A stretch of 43,399 nucleotides of DNA from Desulfurivibrio sp. (GCA_003605035.1 QZKJ01000102.1:1-43399); one strand, 5' to 3'. Shown: positions 1-7,452, counted from the first letter of the stretch. Translations and numbers: made by a program. The notes: generated by a model from the sequence alone, not told the origin.

Positions 1-368
1 CCACGCCTCCGGCGGGGCTCATGCTCAAGGGCTTTTAAGCCCAACGCCGGCATTGGAGAGGATTTGCCGTTACCCACATGAAACAGCGAGGAGCCTATAA
101 GCACTTCGAACATGGCGTATTGTTGTATTTTTTCTTCGTTACTCAAAATTATTTTTTCTTCGATAGGTAAATAATATAAATCAAGTTTTGGGTGGTCCAT
201 ACATAATTGTAAATATTCGATATATTTTTCATCTAACGCATTATAGGTTCCATATTCGCGTTCGATACGTTCTTTTCGTTTTTCATTTAAATAAAGCAAT
301 AATGCAATAGGTACACCTAAGATAGTTGAGAGATTTGCCAATATTGAAAATAACTCGTTAACTGTCAT
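1..368 (-). CDS. Hypothetical small membrane-anchored protein, chimeric or truncated, runs off left edge
   Basis: Reading from the ATG at 366-368 on the minus strand gives a protein starting MTVNELFSILANL. It has one N-terminal hydrophobic segment (about residues 8-26, ILANLSTILGVPIALLLYL), then a charged stretch and a region with NEKRKERIEREYGTYNAL and PKLDLYYLP. The AT-rich coding stops abruptly near position 95-105. From there to the window edge the sequence is GC-rich and the reading (GSSLFHVGNGKSS...) looks unrelated, as if the gene were cut by a mobile-element boundary or a rearrangement. The frame stays open to base 1. I recall similar short proteins with this 'REYGTYNALDEKY' stretch as accessory proteins of unknown function, but cannot name a family. 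The sequence beyond the left edge is needed to see the other side of the junction. Confidence 0.55.
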   Translation of the reverse strand, partial: MTVNELFSILANLSTILGVPIALLLYLNEKRKERIEREYGTYNALDEKYIEYLQLCMDHPKLDLYYLPIEEKIILSNEEKIQQYAMFEVLIGSSLFHVGNGKSSPMPALGLKALEHEPRRRR

Positions 369-818
369 TGATCACCTATGATCTCGAAATAATTATATTT
401 TTTTGCTGGTTTTTAATGCTTAGTGAAAGGGATCCTGCTTCTGGACCTTTTTGGAGATGGCGGCAAGTTCACTTGTTGTAAAATGCTAATACATAATTCG
501 AAATTTCATGTCAAGCTGATTTGTCATGCGGTGAAGATGTTTCTAACATGCCGGAATCATGAGTTTTACTTGCAGACAAACCGCTGCGGCGGGGAAGGGG
601 AATGGAGCGGGCCGGGGTTGTTTTCTGACAGATTGAAGCCGTCGGTGGCGGGCAAATGGAGGACGGCCATGATGACCACGCCGTGCCACGCCGGGAAACA
701 GGGCAGGGAACCGGCAGCCCGCAAGCAGTCATGCCGCTGCCGGTCCGGCTTGCCGCAGGCAGGGTCGGCTGCCTTTCCGGGTCGGCGCCCACGACAGAAG
801 GGCAGAGAGGCGGCGCCC
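369..818. other. Intergenic region, no gene supported
   Basis: The first ~190 bases are AT-rich and would hold the promoter of the left-edge minus-strand gene; the rest is GC-rich. Two overlapping open frames here have atypical composition, no family resemblance and no good ribosome binding site, and one of them runs antisense into the SH3 protein gene. I see no gene. The last 40 bases hold two copies of CGGCGCCC (783-790, 811-818), part of the GTAGGGGCG-type element that touches the stop codon of the next gene. Confidence 0.5.
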
Positions 819-1532
819 CTACATGGTCAGTTTGCCGCTGCCGCGGCGGCGGGGGATTCTGCCGATGAGCCAGCCCAGGAAGAGCACGCCGGCGCCGGCG
901 CCGAACCAGTAGATGTAGGTTTTTTTCCTGAGGGCCTCGTTTTCTTCCCTGAACAGTTTGTTCTGCACTTCCAGCTGGCTGTATTGCCCCTGCAGCCGCT
1001 TGAGCTGCTCGGCAGTCTCCAGGGCATGGCCTGATTTTTCCCGGATGTCCCGGGTGGCGTTTTCCGCTTCCTGCAGCCGGAGGGCGAGCTGCTCCTTTTC
1101 GGCCTGCATTCGGGCCAGGCTCTCTTCCAGGGCCTTGACCTGCTCGGGTTTGGTCTTATCAAACTGCGCGGCCTGCGCGGCCTTTTCCCTGGCGAGCTGG
1201 GTGAGGTTTGCCTCCAGCCGTTTGATCTCCGCCTCCAGGCTCTCAATAAACAACTGCTTGGGAGGATCGGTGGTGGTGTAGCGCTCCTCCACCCAGCCTT
1301 CCTGGCCGCCCTCGGTGCGCACCTTGACAAAGCGCTCTTTTTTCTCAAGCACCTGCAGGGGGGTATCGGAGAGCAGTTTGGCGATTTTCTCGCCGCTCTC
1401 CGGTTCACTGCGCAGCAGCACGACAAGGCGGTCGGTCACATAAACCACCTCCCCCTGGGCGCAGGTAACGGAAAAAGCGAAAAACAGCAGGAAAAACAGG
1501 AGGCCCCTCCAGGGGTGGACATTTTTCATCAT
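819..1532 (-). CDS. SH3-domain envelope protein with coiled coil and C-terminal membrane anchor (TIGR04211/YgiM-like)
   Basis: The 237-aa protein has an N-terminal signal or anchor segment (residues 8-26, rich in F and L, ending at SVTCAQG). A bacterial SH3 domain follows at about 28-90: YVTDRLVVLLRSEP, LLSDTPLQVLEKKERFVKVRT, GQEGWVEERYTT. A long Glu/Gln-rich coiled coil spans about 95-205, then one transmembrane helix (about 208-226, YWFGAGAGVLFLGWLIG) and a basic tail. This is the classic architecture of the TIGR04211 SH3 family, proposed to sit in the periplasm tethered to the inner membrane; the precise role is unknown. Met1 and Met2 are adjacent and the true start cannot be decided. The stop codon TAG is part of a GTAGGGGCG-type intergenic element. 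Confidence 0.85.
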   Translation of the reverse strand: MMKNVHPWRGLLFFLLFFAFSVTCAQGEVVYVTDRLVVLLRSEPESGEKIAKLLSDTPLQVLEKKERFVKVRTEGGQEGWVEERYTTTDPPKQLFIESLEAEIKRLEANLTQLAREKAAQAAQFDKTKPEQVKALEESLARMQAEKEQLALRLQEAENATRDIREKSGHALETAEQLKRLQGQYSQLEVQNKLFREENEALRKKTYIYWFGAGAGVLFLGWLIGRIPRRRGSGKLTM

Positions 1533-1735
1533 CTTTTTTTGCCGATTTTTTTCATTTCGTTATCCAGATAATCAGTGGTAATATTATTTCTTTAGCAAAA
1601 TCAACGGGAAAAGTAAATTGACTAATGTTTTTCCGGTTATTTTTCAGTAAAAAAATCCGTTTGCTTCCTGTTGCGGGCAGCATGGTGTGCCCCGGTTTTT
1701 GTCGATGCGCGGCAATTTTTTCATGATGAGAGGCT
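1533..1735. promoter_or_regulatory. Divergent intergenic region between SH3 protein and OYE genes
   Basis: The AT-rich first 130 bases separate two divergently transcribed genes and must hold both promoters. I could not pick out convincing -35/-10 pairs. The plus-strand gene has a GAGAGG ribosome binding site just before its ATG at 1736. Confidence 0.35.
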
Positions 1736-2878
1736 ATGAGCAGATTATTTGCAGGCAGTGTTATTAACGGCATGCCCCTGGCCAACCGTTTTGTCCGTGC
1801 GGCCACCTGGGAGGGCATGGCCACGGCAGACGGGGCGGTGACCCCGCGGCTGATTGACACCCTCACCAGGCTGGCCCGTGGCGGGGTGGGTCTGATCATC
1901 AGTAGCCATGCCTATGTCAGCCGGGCAGGGCAGGGCACGCCCTGGCAGCTCGGCGTCTACCGCGATGAACTGGTGGAGGGGCTTAAGGCGCTGACCGCGG
2001 CGGTGCATGATCATGGCGGCAGGATCGTCATGCAGTTGGCCCATGCCGGGGCCTTTGCCGAGACGGAGCTCAGCGGCCGGCCCGCCTTGGTGGTGTCCCG
2101 GGCAGGCGTGGCCGACGCCCCCCCGGCCATCGAGCTGGACGGCCGGCAGATCACTGCACTTATCGCCGATTTTGCCGCCGCTGCGCGCCGGGCCCGCCAG
2201 GCCGGGTTTGACGGGGTGGAGATCCACGCGGCCCACGGCTATCTGCTCAGCCAGTTTCTCTCCCCGGCCTTCAACCGCCGTCAGGATGAGTACGGCGGCG
2301 CCATCGCCAACCGGGCCCGCATCCATGTTGCCTTGGCCCGGGCGGTGCGGCAGGAGGTGGGGGACGATTATCCGCTGCTGATCAAGATGAACTGCAGTGA
2401 TTTTATCGATAACGGCCTCACCGCGGAAGACTCCCTGCAGGCAGCCCGGCTGTTTGCCGCGGCAGGCTTTGACGCCATCGAACTGAGCGGCGGCATTATT
2501 CGCACCGGCAGACTGGCGCCCAGCCGTCCCGGCATCAACTCCGCGGAGCGGGAGGCTTATTTCCGGGAGCAGGCCCGGGCTCTCAAGGGAAAAATCCCCA
2601 TCCCGCTCATCCTGGTGGGCGGCCTGCGCTCTTTCGAGGTGGCGGAAAAACTGGTTGATGACGGCATTGCCGACTATATCTCCATGAGCAGGCCCTTTAT
2701 CCGGGAGCCTGAGCTGATCAGGCGCTGGCAGGCCGGGGACCGGCGCCGGGCCGCCTGTGTCTCGGACAATCTCTGCTTTGCCCCGGGTTTTGCCGGCAAA
2801 GGGGTCTATTGCGTCACCAGGGAGCGGGGCGAAGTCAAAAAAGACGCGGAGCCGGACGCGGAGCCGGTCTGCAGTTGA
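1736..2878 (+). CDS. Old Yellow Enzyme family NADH:flavin oxidoreductase
   Basis: The 380-aa protein is a single FMN-binding TIM barrel of the OYE family (NADH:flavin oxidoreductase/NADH oxidase, Oxidored_FMN). Family landmarks are NRFVRAATWEGMA near the N terminus, MQLAHAGA (about 99-106), the active-site segment HAAHGYLLSQFLSPAFNRR (about 163-181) followed by DEYGG, and the FMN phosphate-binding region LVGGLRS plus ISMSRPFIREP near the C terminus. It is the short form: it lacks the FeS and second FAD domain of 2,4-dienoyl-CoA reductase-type members. The substrate is unknown; such enzymes reduce activated alkenes or other electrophiles. The flavin reductase gene begins 40 bp downstream, suggesting a two-gene operon. 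The start is chosen for its GAGAGG ribosome binding site. Confidence 0.9.
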   Translation: MSRLFAGSVINGMPLANRFVRAATWEGMATADGAVTPRLIDTLTRLARGGVGLIISSHAYVSRAGQGTPWQLGVYRDELVEGLKALTAAVHDHGGRIVMQLAHAGAFAETELSGRPALVVSRAGVADAPPAIELDGRQITALIADFAAAARRARQAGFDGVEIHAAHGYLLSQFLSPAFNRRQDEYGGAIANRARIHVALARAVRQEVGDDYPLLIKMNCSDFIDNGLTAEDSLQAARLFAAAGFDAIELSGGIIRTGRLAPSRPGINSAEREAYFREQARALKGKIPIPLILVGGLRSFEVAEKLVDDGIADYISMSRPFIREPELIRRWQAGDRRRAACVSDNLCFAPGFAGKGVYCVTRERGEVKKDAEPDAEPVCS

Positions 2879-2918
2879 GCAGCGGCTGTCCGCCGGGCCA
2901 GCCTGAAGGATCAGCAAA

Positions 2919-3515
2919 GTGGCGAGAAAAGAACAGATAGTCAAGCAGTCCTGGAAGCCGGGCAACGTCCTGTCGCCGCTGCCGGTGGTGCTGGTCAGCT
3001 GCGGCGGCACGGAAAACTGGCGGCCCAACATCATCACCATAGCCTGGACCGGCAGCGTGTGCAGTGATCCGCCCATGCTCTCCATCTCGGTGCGGCCCGA
3101 ACGCTATTCCTTTGCCATCATCGAGGCCACCGGCGAGTTCGTGGTCAATGTCCCTTCCCTGCCGCAGGCCAGAATCACCGACTGGTGCGGCATGGTTTCC
3201 GGCAGCAGGGTGGACAAGTTCGCCGAAGCGGGCCTGACGCCTGCCCCGGCCCTGCAGCTCGCCTGCCCTATCATCCTGGAATGTCCCGTCAATATTGAGT
3301 GCCGGGTGCGGCAGTCGCTGCCGCTGGGCACCCATACCCTGTTTCTGGCTGAGGTGGTCGGGGTGCAGGTCACGGCCTCCCTACTGGACAGCCGGGGTAA
3401 ATTCCGGCTGGACAAGGCAGGGCTGCTGGCCTATGGCCTTGGCCAGTATTTCGCCCTGGGGCCGGTTATCGGCAGTTTCGGCTTTTCCGTGCGCAAACGC
3501 AGGCGCAAAAAATAA
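2919..3515 (+). CDS. Flavin reductase-like domain protein (FMN-binding split barrel)
   Basis: The 198-aa protein belongs to the flavin reductase-like/DIM6-NTAB flavoprotein family. The pattern is PLPVVLVSCGG, then WRPNIITIAWTGSVCSDPPMLSISVRPERYSF, then TGEFVVNVPS. The last part corresponds to the FMN-binding split barrel. It probably reduces FMN or acts as a flavin-dependent electron shuttle. The start is a GTG at 2919 with GAAGGA upstream. The downstream basic tail (RKRRRKK) ends the protein. It lies 40 bp after the OYE gene on the same strand, so the two flavoproteins are likely co-transcribed. The exact substrate is not predictable. Confidence 0.85.
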   Translation: MARKEQIVKQSWKPGNVLSPLPVVLVSCGGTENWRPNIITIAWTGSVCSDPPMLSISVRPERYSFAIIEATGEFVVNVPSLPQARITDWCGMVSGSRVDKFAEAGLTPAPALQLACPIILECPVNIECRVRQSLPLGTHTLFLAEVVGVQVTASLLDSRGKFRLDKAGLLAYGLGQYFALGPVIGSFGFSVRKRRRKK

Positions 3516-3733
3516 GGGACTCGGAAGCGGGAAAGCACCGGCGCCGGCCGGCAGAGTGATGCATATTTCCGCATCAGGCCAAAGAAATAAATAGATCGTA
3601 AAAAAACTATGTGCTATAGAGATTTTAGAACAACAGGAGACCAGGAACGGGCACATTGACTGTCAGCCTTTTCTGCGTGGTCACATGATCGGCGCAATCC
3701 GGCAGCGGATTCTGCTTCAACGAGGGGAACTAA

Positions 3734-4090
3734 ATGAAAATCTATGTAGGCAATTTGTCGTATCAGGTCACGGAAGAGGGGTTACAGGATGCCTTCAAGG
3801 CATTCGGCGAGGTTACATCCGCCATCATCATTAAAGATCAGTTCTCGGGGAAATCGAAAGGCTTCGGTTTCGTCGAGATGTCCTCCCAGGCTGAAGCGCA
3901 GGCTGCGATCGAAGGCTTAAATGAAAAGGAACTGCAGGGCAGAAAACTTACGGTAAGCGAGGCCAGGCCCCGGGCGGATAAACCCGGTGGACGCGGCGGC
4001 CGGCCGGGTGGCGGCGGTGGCGGCCGCTCAGGCGGCGGCAGATCCGGCGGCGGCAGGGGCGGCGAAGGAAGAAGAGGCGGCAATTCATAA
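3734..4090 (+). CDS. Glycine-rich RNA-binding protein with one RRM domain
   Basis: The 118-aa protein has a single RRM. RNP2 is IYVGNL at residues 3-8 and RNP1 is KGFGFVEM at residues 42-49, spaced as in canonical RRMs. The C-terminal third (from about residue 85) is a Gly/Arg low-complexity tail made of GGRGGRPGGGG-like repeats. This is the bacterial/cyanobacterial Rbp type, usually linked to cold or stress RNA metabolism in the cytoplasm; the target RNAs are unknown. It is monocistronic. A 215-bp upstream gap could hold a structured leader. The start ATG at 3734 has GAGGGG seven bases upstream. A GC-rich hairpin without a T-run follows the stop at about 4105-4135. Confidence 0.92.
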   Translation: MKIYVGNLSYQVTEEGLQDAFKAFGEVTSAIIIKDQFSGKSKGFGFVEMSSQAEAQAAIEGLNEKELQGRKLTVSEARPRADKPGGRGGRPGGGGGGRSGGGRSGGGRGGEGRRGGNS

Positions 4091-4249
4091 CTGATTGCCG
4101 GAGCCCGCCGGCGGCATGTCCGCCACCGGCAGCGGTGCCCGGCTGATGAAGTGGATGTTTTTGGGGCATGCCTGACTGGCGGGCGTTGCTTTTTTGACTT
4201 GCATTTCTGCGCTGTTTCGGTAATTCTCTGCTCTCTTGACAGAAATGAT

Positions 4250-4416
4250 CACGGTGTCGCCGGTCCCCGGGCCGGCGGTGAAAAGGGAATACGGTGCAAA
4301 TCCGTAACGTTGGGCCAGCGCTGTAAGCAGGGACTGTCACCACTTGATGCCACTGTAAATTTATTACGGGAAGGCGTGGTGGCGGGGTGATCTGCAAGTC
4401 AGAAGACCTGCCGGGG
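4250..4416 (+). promoter_or_regulatory. Cobalamin (adenosylcobalamin) riboswitch
   Basis: The conserved core of the B12 aptamer is readable in order: GAAAAGGGAA at 4279-4288, then CGGTGCAAATCCG (4292-4304), GCCACTG (4349-4355), GGGAAGGC (4368-4375) and the B12 box GCAAGTCAGAAGACCTGCC at 4394-4412. The spacing between blocks fits the Rfam cobalamin class. It lies in the leader of a ThiC-like gene and is followed 25 bp later by a strong intrinsic terminator, so it most likely acts by transcription attenuation: B12 bound, terminator formed, bzaF off. The exact 5' boundary is approximate. Confidence 0.95.
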
Positions 4417-4440
4417 ATCATAAACCATGGAAATGTCCTG

Positions 4441-4494
4441 AATCCGTGTTGCACAAATCGCTTTTGCGGTTTGCTGCGGCACGGATTTTTTTTT
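4441..4494 (+). terminator. Riboswitch-controlled intrinsic terminator in the bzaF leader
   Basis: AATCCGTG (4441-4448) pairs with CACGGATT (4480-4487). The inner part GCACAAATCGC / GCGGTTTGCTGC also pairs around a TTTT loop, and nine T residues (4486-4494) follow the stem. It sits between the aptamer and the bzaF ribosome binding site, the position expected for the expression platform. An in-frame upstream start for the downstream ORF lies at 4446 inside this stem and is therefore not used. Confidence 0.9.
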
Positions 4495-4529
4495 GCCCGC
4501 AGGATAACAGCAACAAAGGAGCAGAGAGC

Positions 4530-5852
4530 ATGAAAACCCAGTTGGAACTGGCCCGGGAAGGCGTTGTCACCCGGGAGATGCAGCAGGTCGCCCGCGCGGA
4601 AGAGCGGGCGGAGGAAGAGATCAGGGCCAGGGTGGCCGCGGGCGAGATCGTCATCCCGGGCAACCCCGGCCGGCCAGGGCAAAAGGTCGTCGGCATCGGA
4701 CGCGGACTGCGCACCAAGGTCAATGCCTCCATCGGCACCTCCTCGGACATTGCCGATCCGGAGCTGGAAAAACGCAAGGCGCGCATCGCCGAAGAAGAAG
4801 GGGCCGACACCCTGATGGAGCTGTCCACCGGCGGCAGGCTGGACGACATCCGCCGGGAGATTCTGGCCACTACCTCCCTGCCGGTGGGCAACGTCCCTCT
4901 GTACCAGGCCTTTGCCGAGGCGGCGCGCCAGTACCGCAACCCCAACAAACTTGATCCCGAGTATCTGTTTGAACTGATCGAGCGCCAGCTGGCCGACGGC
5001 ATCAGCTTCATGGCCATCCACTGCGGCATCAACCGCTTCAGCATCGACCGCCTGCGCCGCCAGGGTTTCCGCTACGGCGGCCTGGTGTCCAAGGGCGGCA
5101 CCTTCATGGTCTCCTGGATGGAGTACCATAACCGGGAAAATCCCCTGTACGAGCAGTTTGACCGGGTGTGCGCTCTCATGAAAAAATACGACGCGGTGCT
5201 GTCGCTCGGCAACGGGCTGCGGGCCGGGGCCATCCACGACAGCCATGACCGGGCCCAGATGGCCGAGATGATCATCAACTGCGAGCTGGCCGAGATCGGC
5301 CGGGAGATGGGCTGCCAGATGATGGTGGAAGGGCCGGGCCATGTGCCGCTTGATGAGATCGAGGCCAATATCCTGCTGGAAAAGAGGATGAGCGGCAACG
5401 CCCCCTATTACGTGCTGGGGCCGCTGCCCGCTGACAGCGGCGCGGGCTATGACCACATCACCGCGGCCATTGGCGCGGCAAGTTCCGCCCGCCATGGCGC
5501 CGACCTGATCTGCTACATCACCCCGGCCGAGCACCTGGCCCTGCCCAGCGAGGATGATGTGCGCCAGGGGGTGCGGGCCACCAGGCTGGCGGCCCGCATC
5601 GGCGACATCGCCAAGTACCCGGAACGCCGGCAGCGGGAGAAGGCCGTGGCGCTGGCCCGGCGGGACAGCCGCTGGGAGGACCATTTCCGCCTGCTCATGT
5701 TTCCTCAGGAGGCGGCGCAGATCCGCCAGAGCCGCACCCCCGGCAATCACAAAACCTGCACCATGTGCGGCGACTTCTGCGCCATGGAACGGGGCCTGGC
5801 CCTTTTCCAGGACGACATCCGGGGCGATAAGGTGAGCGCGGGGCTGGAGTGA
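4530..5852 (+). CDS. bzaF: 5-hydroxybenzimidazole synthase BzaF (ThiC paralogue)
   Basis: The 440-aa radical-SAM enzyme is of the ThiC superfamily. Family blocks include GNPGRPGQKVVGIGRGLRTKVNA, IGTSSD, ADTLMELSTGG, TTSLPVGNVPLYQA, MAIHCGINR and EGPGHVPLDEI. The C-terminal cluster motif is CTMCGDFC (C410, C413, C417), i.e. CX2CX3C, one residue shorter than the CX2CX4C of canonical ThiC. ThiC makes the thiamine pyrimidine; its paralogue BzaF converts aminoimidazole ribotide to 5-hydroxybenzimidazole, precursor of the B12 lower ligand in anaerobes. Control by a cobalamin riboswitch rather than a TPP riboswitch, and the divergent cluster motif, argue for BzaF. The ATG at 4530 is chosen because AAGGAG lies ten bases upstream and the alternative start is inside the terminator. 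No bzaA-E, cob or thi genes are adjacent. ThiC remains a less likely alternative. Confidence 0.88.
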   Translation: MKTQLELAREGVVTREMQQVARAEERAEEEIRARVAAGEIVIPGNPGRPGQKVVGIGRGLRTKVNASIGTSSDIADPELEKRKARIAEEEGADTLMELSTGGRLDDIRREILATTSLPVGNVPLYQAFAEAARQYRNPNKLDPEYLFELIERQLADGISFMAIHCGINRFSIDRLRRQGFRYGGLVSKGGTFMVSWMEYHNRENPLYEQFDRVCALMKKYDAVLSLGNGLRAGAIHDSHDRAQMAEMIINCELAEIGREMGCQMMVEGPGHVPLDEIEANILLEKRMSGNAPYYVLGPLPADSGAGYDHITAAIGAASSARHGADLICYITPAEHLALPSEDDVRQGVRATRLAARIGDIAKYPERRQREKAVALARRDSRWEDHFRLLMFPQEAAQIRQSRTPGNHKTCTMCGDFCAMERGLALFQDDIRGDKVSAGLE

Positions 5853-5862
5853 GCCACGGCGA

Positions 5863-5886
5863 GTAGGGGCGGGTTTATGCCCGCCC
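5863..5886. repeat. GTAGGGGCG-type palindromic intergenic element
   Basis: The sequence GTAGGGGCGGGTTTATGCCC and following GCCC form a hairpin (GGGCGGG / CCCGCCC with a short loop) just after the bzaF stop. Related elements occur after the SH3 gene (781-822), at the mntP stop (22975-22990) and after the DUF401 gene (35849-35880). It may act as a weak terminator or mRNA-stabilising structure. Confidence 0.6.
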
Positions 5887-5906
5887 TGTTTCTCTTTCCT
5901 CCAAGG

Positions 5907-6228
5907 CGTGCGGTAAAGTTCGAGAAGGACCTAATTATTTCTTTCTTCTGCATTCGCAAGCTTATCGAGACCGATAATGTATCAAACAAATCCAAGCAAT
6001 ACCGCGCTGAAGTGTTCTGCTACGCGCCGAATGGAAAAAAGATTACTAAAATAAACCAGTGGGAGAGGCGTTTGCGCTTGTTCAGATTTCGAGCGTGACA
6101 AGACCATATATCGCATACCGGTTCAGGAGATAATTAAAATCCTCAAACTCGTAGGTACCGACTATCCGTCATCGGTGACTATGACTTGGGCTGATGACCT
6201 CCGCGATTACGTGGTTAAAACTGATTGA
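5907..6228 (+). pseudogene. Degraded hypothetical gene (frameshifted remnant)
   Basis: Two consecutive frames make one protein-like text. The first frame reads KFEKDLIISFFCIRKLIETD...YRAEVFCYAPNGKKITKINQWE up to about 6060. The next frame then reads SDFERDKTIYRIPVQEI, LKLVGTDYPSSVTMTW and DDLRDYVVKTD, ending in a TGA at 6226-6228. No intact start or continuous frame exists. The pieces resemble, from memory, a family of ~170-aa accessory hypothetical proteins that carry an 'IRKLIET' start and a 'GxDYP' end, with the middle deleted here. The surrounding DNA is AT-rich compared with bzaF. Function unknown. Confidence 0.45.
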
Positions 6229-6283
6229 AAGGGCTAACGATAGCTGGCCTGGCCTTCTATGTGTGACCTTGACAAAATGCCTT

Positions 6284-6313
6284 CCTGAGTGTACATTTTA
6301 ATGTACACTCAGG
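6284..6313 (+). promoter_or_regulatory. Palindromic operator of the Phd/PIN toxin-antitoxin operon
   Basis: A perfect inverted repeat has 14-bp arms (CCTGAGTGTACATT at 6284-6297 and its complement at 6300-6313) with a 2-bp centre. The right end overlaps the AGGAGG ribosome binding site of the antitoxin gene at 6324. This is the layout expected for an autorepressing antitoxin, as is known for Phd/YefM-family operons. Confidence 0.75.
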
Positions 6314-6323
6314 AGGTGCGGCA

Positions 6324-6557
6324 ATGAAAACTATTCCATTCACCGATTTCCGTAAAAATGCATCCGGTTTTATTGACGAGGTTGAACATGGGGAAACGCT
6401 TGTTCTTATTCGTCGGGGAAAACCGGTTGCCGAAATCGTACCATTTTCCGAGAGATCAGAAGGGTCCCCGGCATGGAAGCAACCGGGAATCCGCTTGCAG
6501 ATACGGGGAAGCGAGTTGTCCTCCGCCATTCTGGAAGAGCGTGAGTCCGGCGCATGA
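6324..6557 (+). CDS. Type II antitoxin, Phd/YefM family
   Basis: The 77-aa protein starts MKTIPFTDFRKNASGFIDEVEHGETLVLIRRGKPVAEIVPF, the Phd/YefM fold with the typical 'EXGEXXVITRXGKPVAXIVP' signature. The N-terminal half (1-42) should dimerise and bind the palindromic operator immediately upstream. The C-terminal half (about 45-77), with SSAILEERESGA, should wrap the toxin. It overlaps the downstream PIN toxin by 4 bp (ATGA), so the two are translationally coupled. A clear AGGAGGTG lies before the ATG. Confidence 0.9.
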   Translation: MKTIPFTDFRKNASGFIDEVEHGETLVLIRRGKPVAEIVPFSERSEGSPAWKQPGIRLQIRGSELSSAILEERESGA

Positions 6558-6976
6558 AGCTTGCCGTGGATTCATCCGCCCTTGCCAAGCGGTATATCCA
6601 GGAGGCTGGCAGTGACAAATTGGAAACTCTGCTGCAGAATGCCTCGGAGCTGGCTCTCTGCATCATTGTGGTTCCTGAAATTGTTTCCGGCCTTAACCGG
6701 CGTATGCGGGAAGGCTTTCTGGCTGTCGCGGATTACCGGGCGGCCAAGAGGCAATTGCTGGCTGATGTTCGTGATGCAACGATTTTGCAGATTACGCCGG
6801 CCGTGGTCTCCCGTTCGCTGAGGCTGCTGGAGAACGGCAACCTGCGGGCAATGGACGCCCTGCATGTTGCTTGTGCGCTTGAGTGGCGGTCTGACCTGTT
6901 TGTCACTGCGGATAGCAGGCAATCGCTGGCAGCCGGGAATGCAGGCCTGCGCACCGAATATTTGGGCAATGAGTAA
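6554..6976 (+). CDS. PIN-domain ribonuclease toxin (VapC-like)
   Basis: The 140-aa protein is a PIN-domain nuclease. Acidic residues sit at the expected places: D6 in LAVDSSALAKRY, E42 in VVPEIVSGL, D101 in RAMDALHVACAL, and D119 in FVTADSRQ. Such toxins cleave tRNA or rRNA in a Mg2+-dependent manner and are neutralised by the upstream antitoxin. The pairing of a Phd-type antitoxin with a PIN toxin is common. It overlaps the antitoxin by ATGA. The module follows a degraded gene and AT-rich DNA, consistent with horizontal acquisition, although its own codons are GC-rich. Confidence 0.9.
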   Translation: MKLAVDSSALAKRYIQEAGSDKLETLLQNASELALCIIVVPEIVSGLNRRMREGFLAVADYRAAKRQLLADVRDATILQITPAVVSRSLRLLENGNLRAMDALHVACALEWRSDLFVTADSRQSLAAGNAGLRTEYLGNE

Positions 6977-7422
6977 ATGACCGCGGCAGATGCCTGCTCA
7001 TTCCCGGCGCCTGACCGGTCCGCCCATGGGGGTGCCCTTTGCCTGGCCGAGGCCAGCGGCCACGAGGTGACCTGGTATGCTGAATGCCAAAGAATATCCC
7101 CGGAAGTTGCGAGGCGTGGCGGCAGCTTTCCTGACTGGGCACGCTGCTGATTTTCCTTGTGCTCGCCTTGCTCCGCCTGATTCCTTTCAGCGGGCTTGTT
7201 TCCTTTGCCGCCCTGCTTGTCGGCGCAATACCCGTCATTGGCTTTGTCAGGCGGAACAGGCCCGTCTGGGGCGCCTGCCGCGGGCCGATGAGGATCTCAT
7301 CCGGCTATCCGCGCATCCTGTATCAATGCCGCGGGTGCGGTGCGGCGATTGATAGGGTATTTGGCTCGATTATTAAAAAAAAGAAAAAAGCTTGCGCCCG
7401 CGGTTGCCGCGGACCCCAATAA
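6977..7422 (+). other. Probable decayed gene(s): small ORF then a TM plus zinc-ribbon-like segment
   Basis: A 57-codon frame (ATG 6977 to TGA 7150) directly abuts the PIN toxin stop. A second frame beginning about 7134 encodes a hydrophobic stretch (LLIFLVLALLRLIPFSGLVSFAALLVGAIPV, read in two parts) followed by RRNRPVWG and a single CRGC knuckle, ending at 7422 in a Lys-rich tail. Codon usage in the second frame looks coding, but its only starts are GTG without a ribosome binding site. I read this as a frameshifted or incomplete membrane protein and cannot name a family. Confidence 0.25.
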
Positions 7423-7452
7423 AAAAGGCCCGCCTCCTTGCGGAAGCGGGCC
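7420..7452 (-). terminator. Intrinsic terminator of the zinc-ribbon gene
   Basis: On the minus strand GGCCCGC...GCGGGCC forms a GC-rich stem with a short CCGCAAGG-like loop, followed by TTTTTT. It lies 12 bp after the stop of the zinc-ribbon gene. Confidence 0.85.

Noticed and set aside
423-1034. 203-aa plus-strand frame overlapping the SH3 gene
   Set aside because: Antisense to a clear SH3/coiled-coil gene, with atypical composition and no ribosome binding site.
1745-3085. 446-aa minus-strand frame over the OYE and flavin reductase genes
   Set aside because: Shadow of two well-recognised flavoproteins in GC-rich DNA; its sequence matches no family.
4446-4529. Upstream extension of bzaF
   Set aside because: The start lies inside the intrinsic terminator stem; the ribosome binding site supports 4530.
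3948-5750. 600-aa minus-strand frame over RRM, riboswitch and bzaF
   Set aside because: Runs antisense through a riboswitch, a terminator and bzaF; GC-driven open frame.
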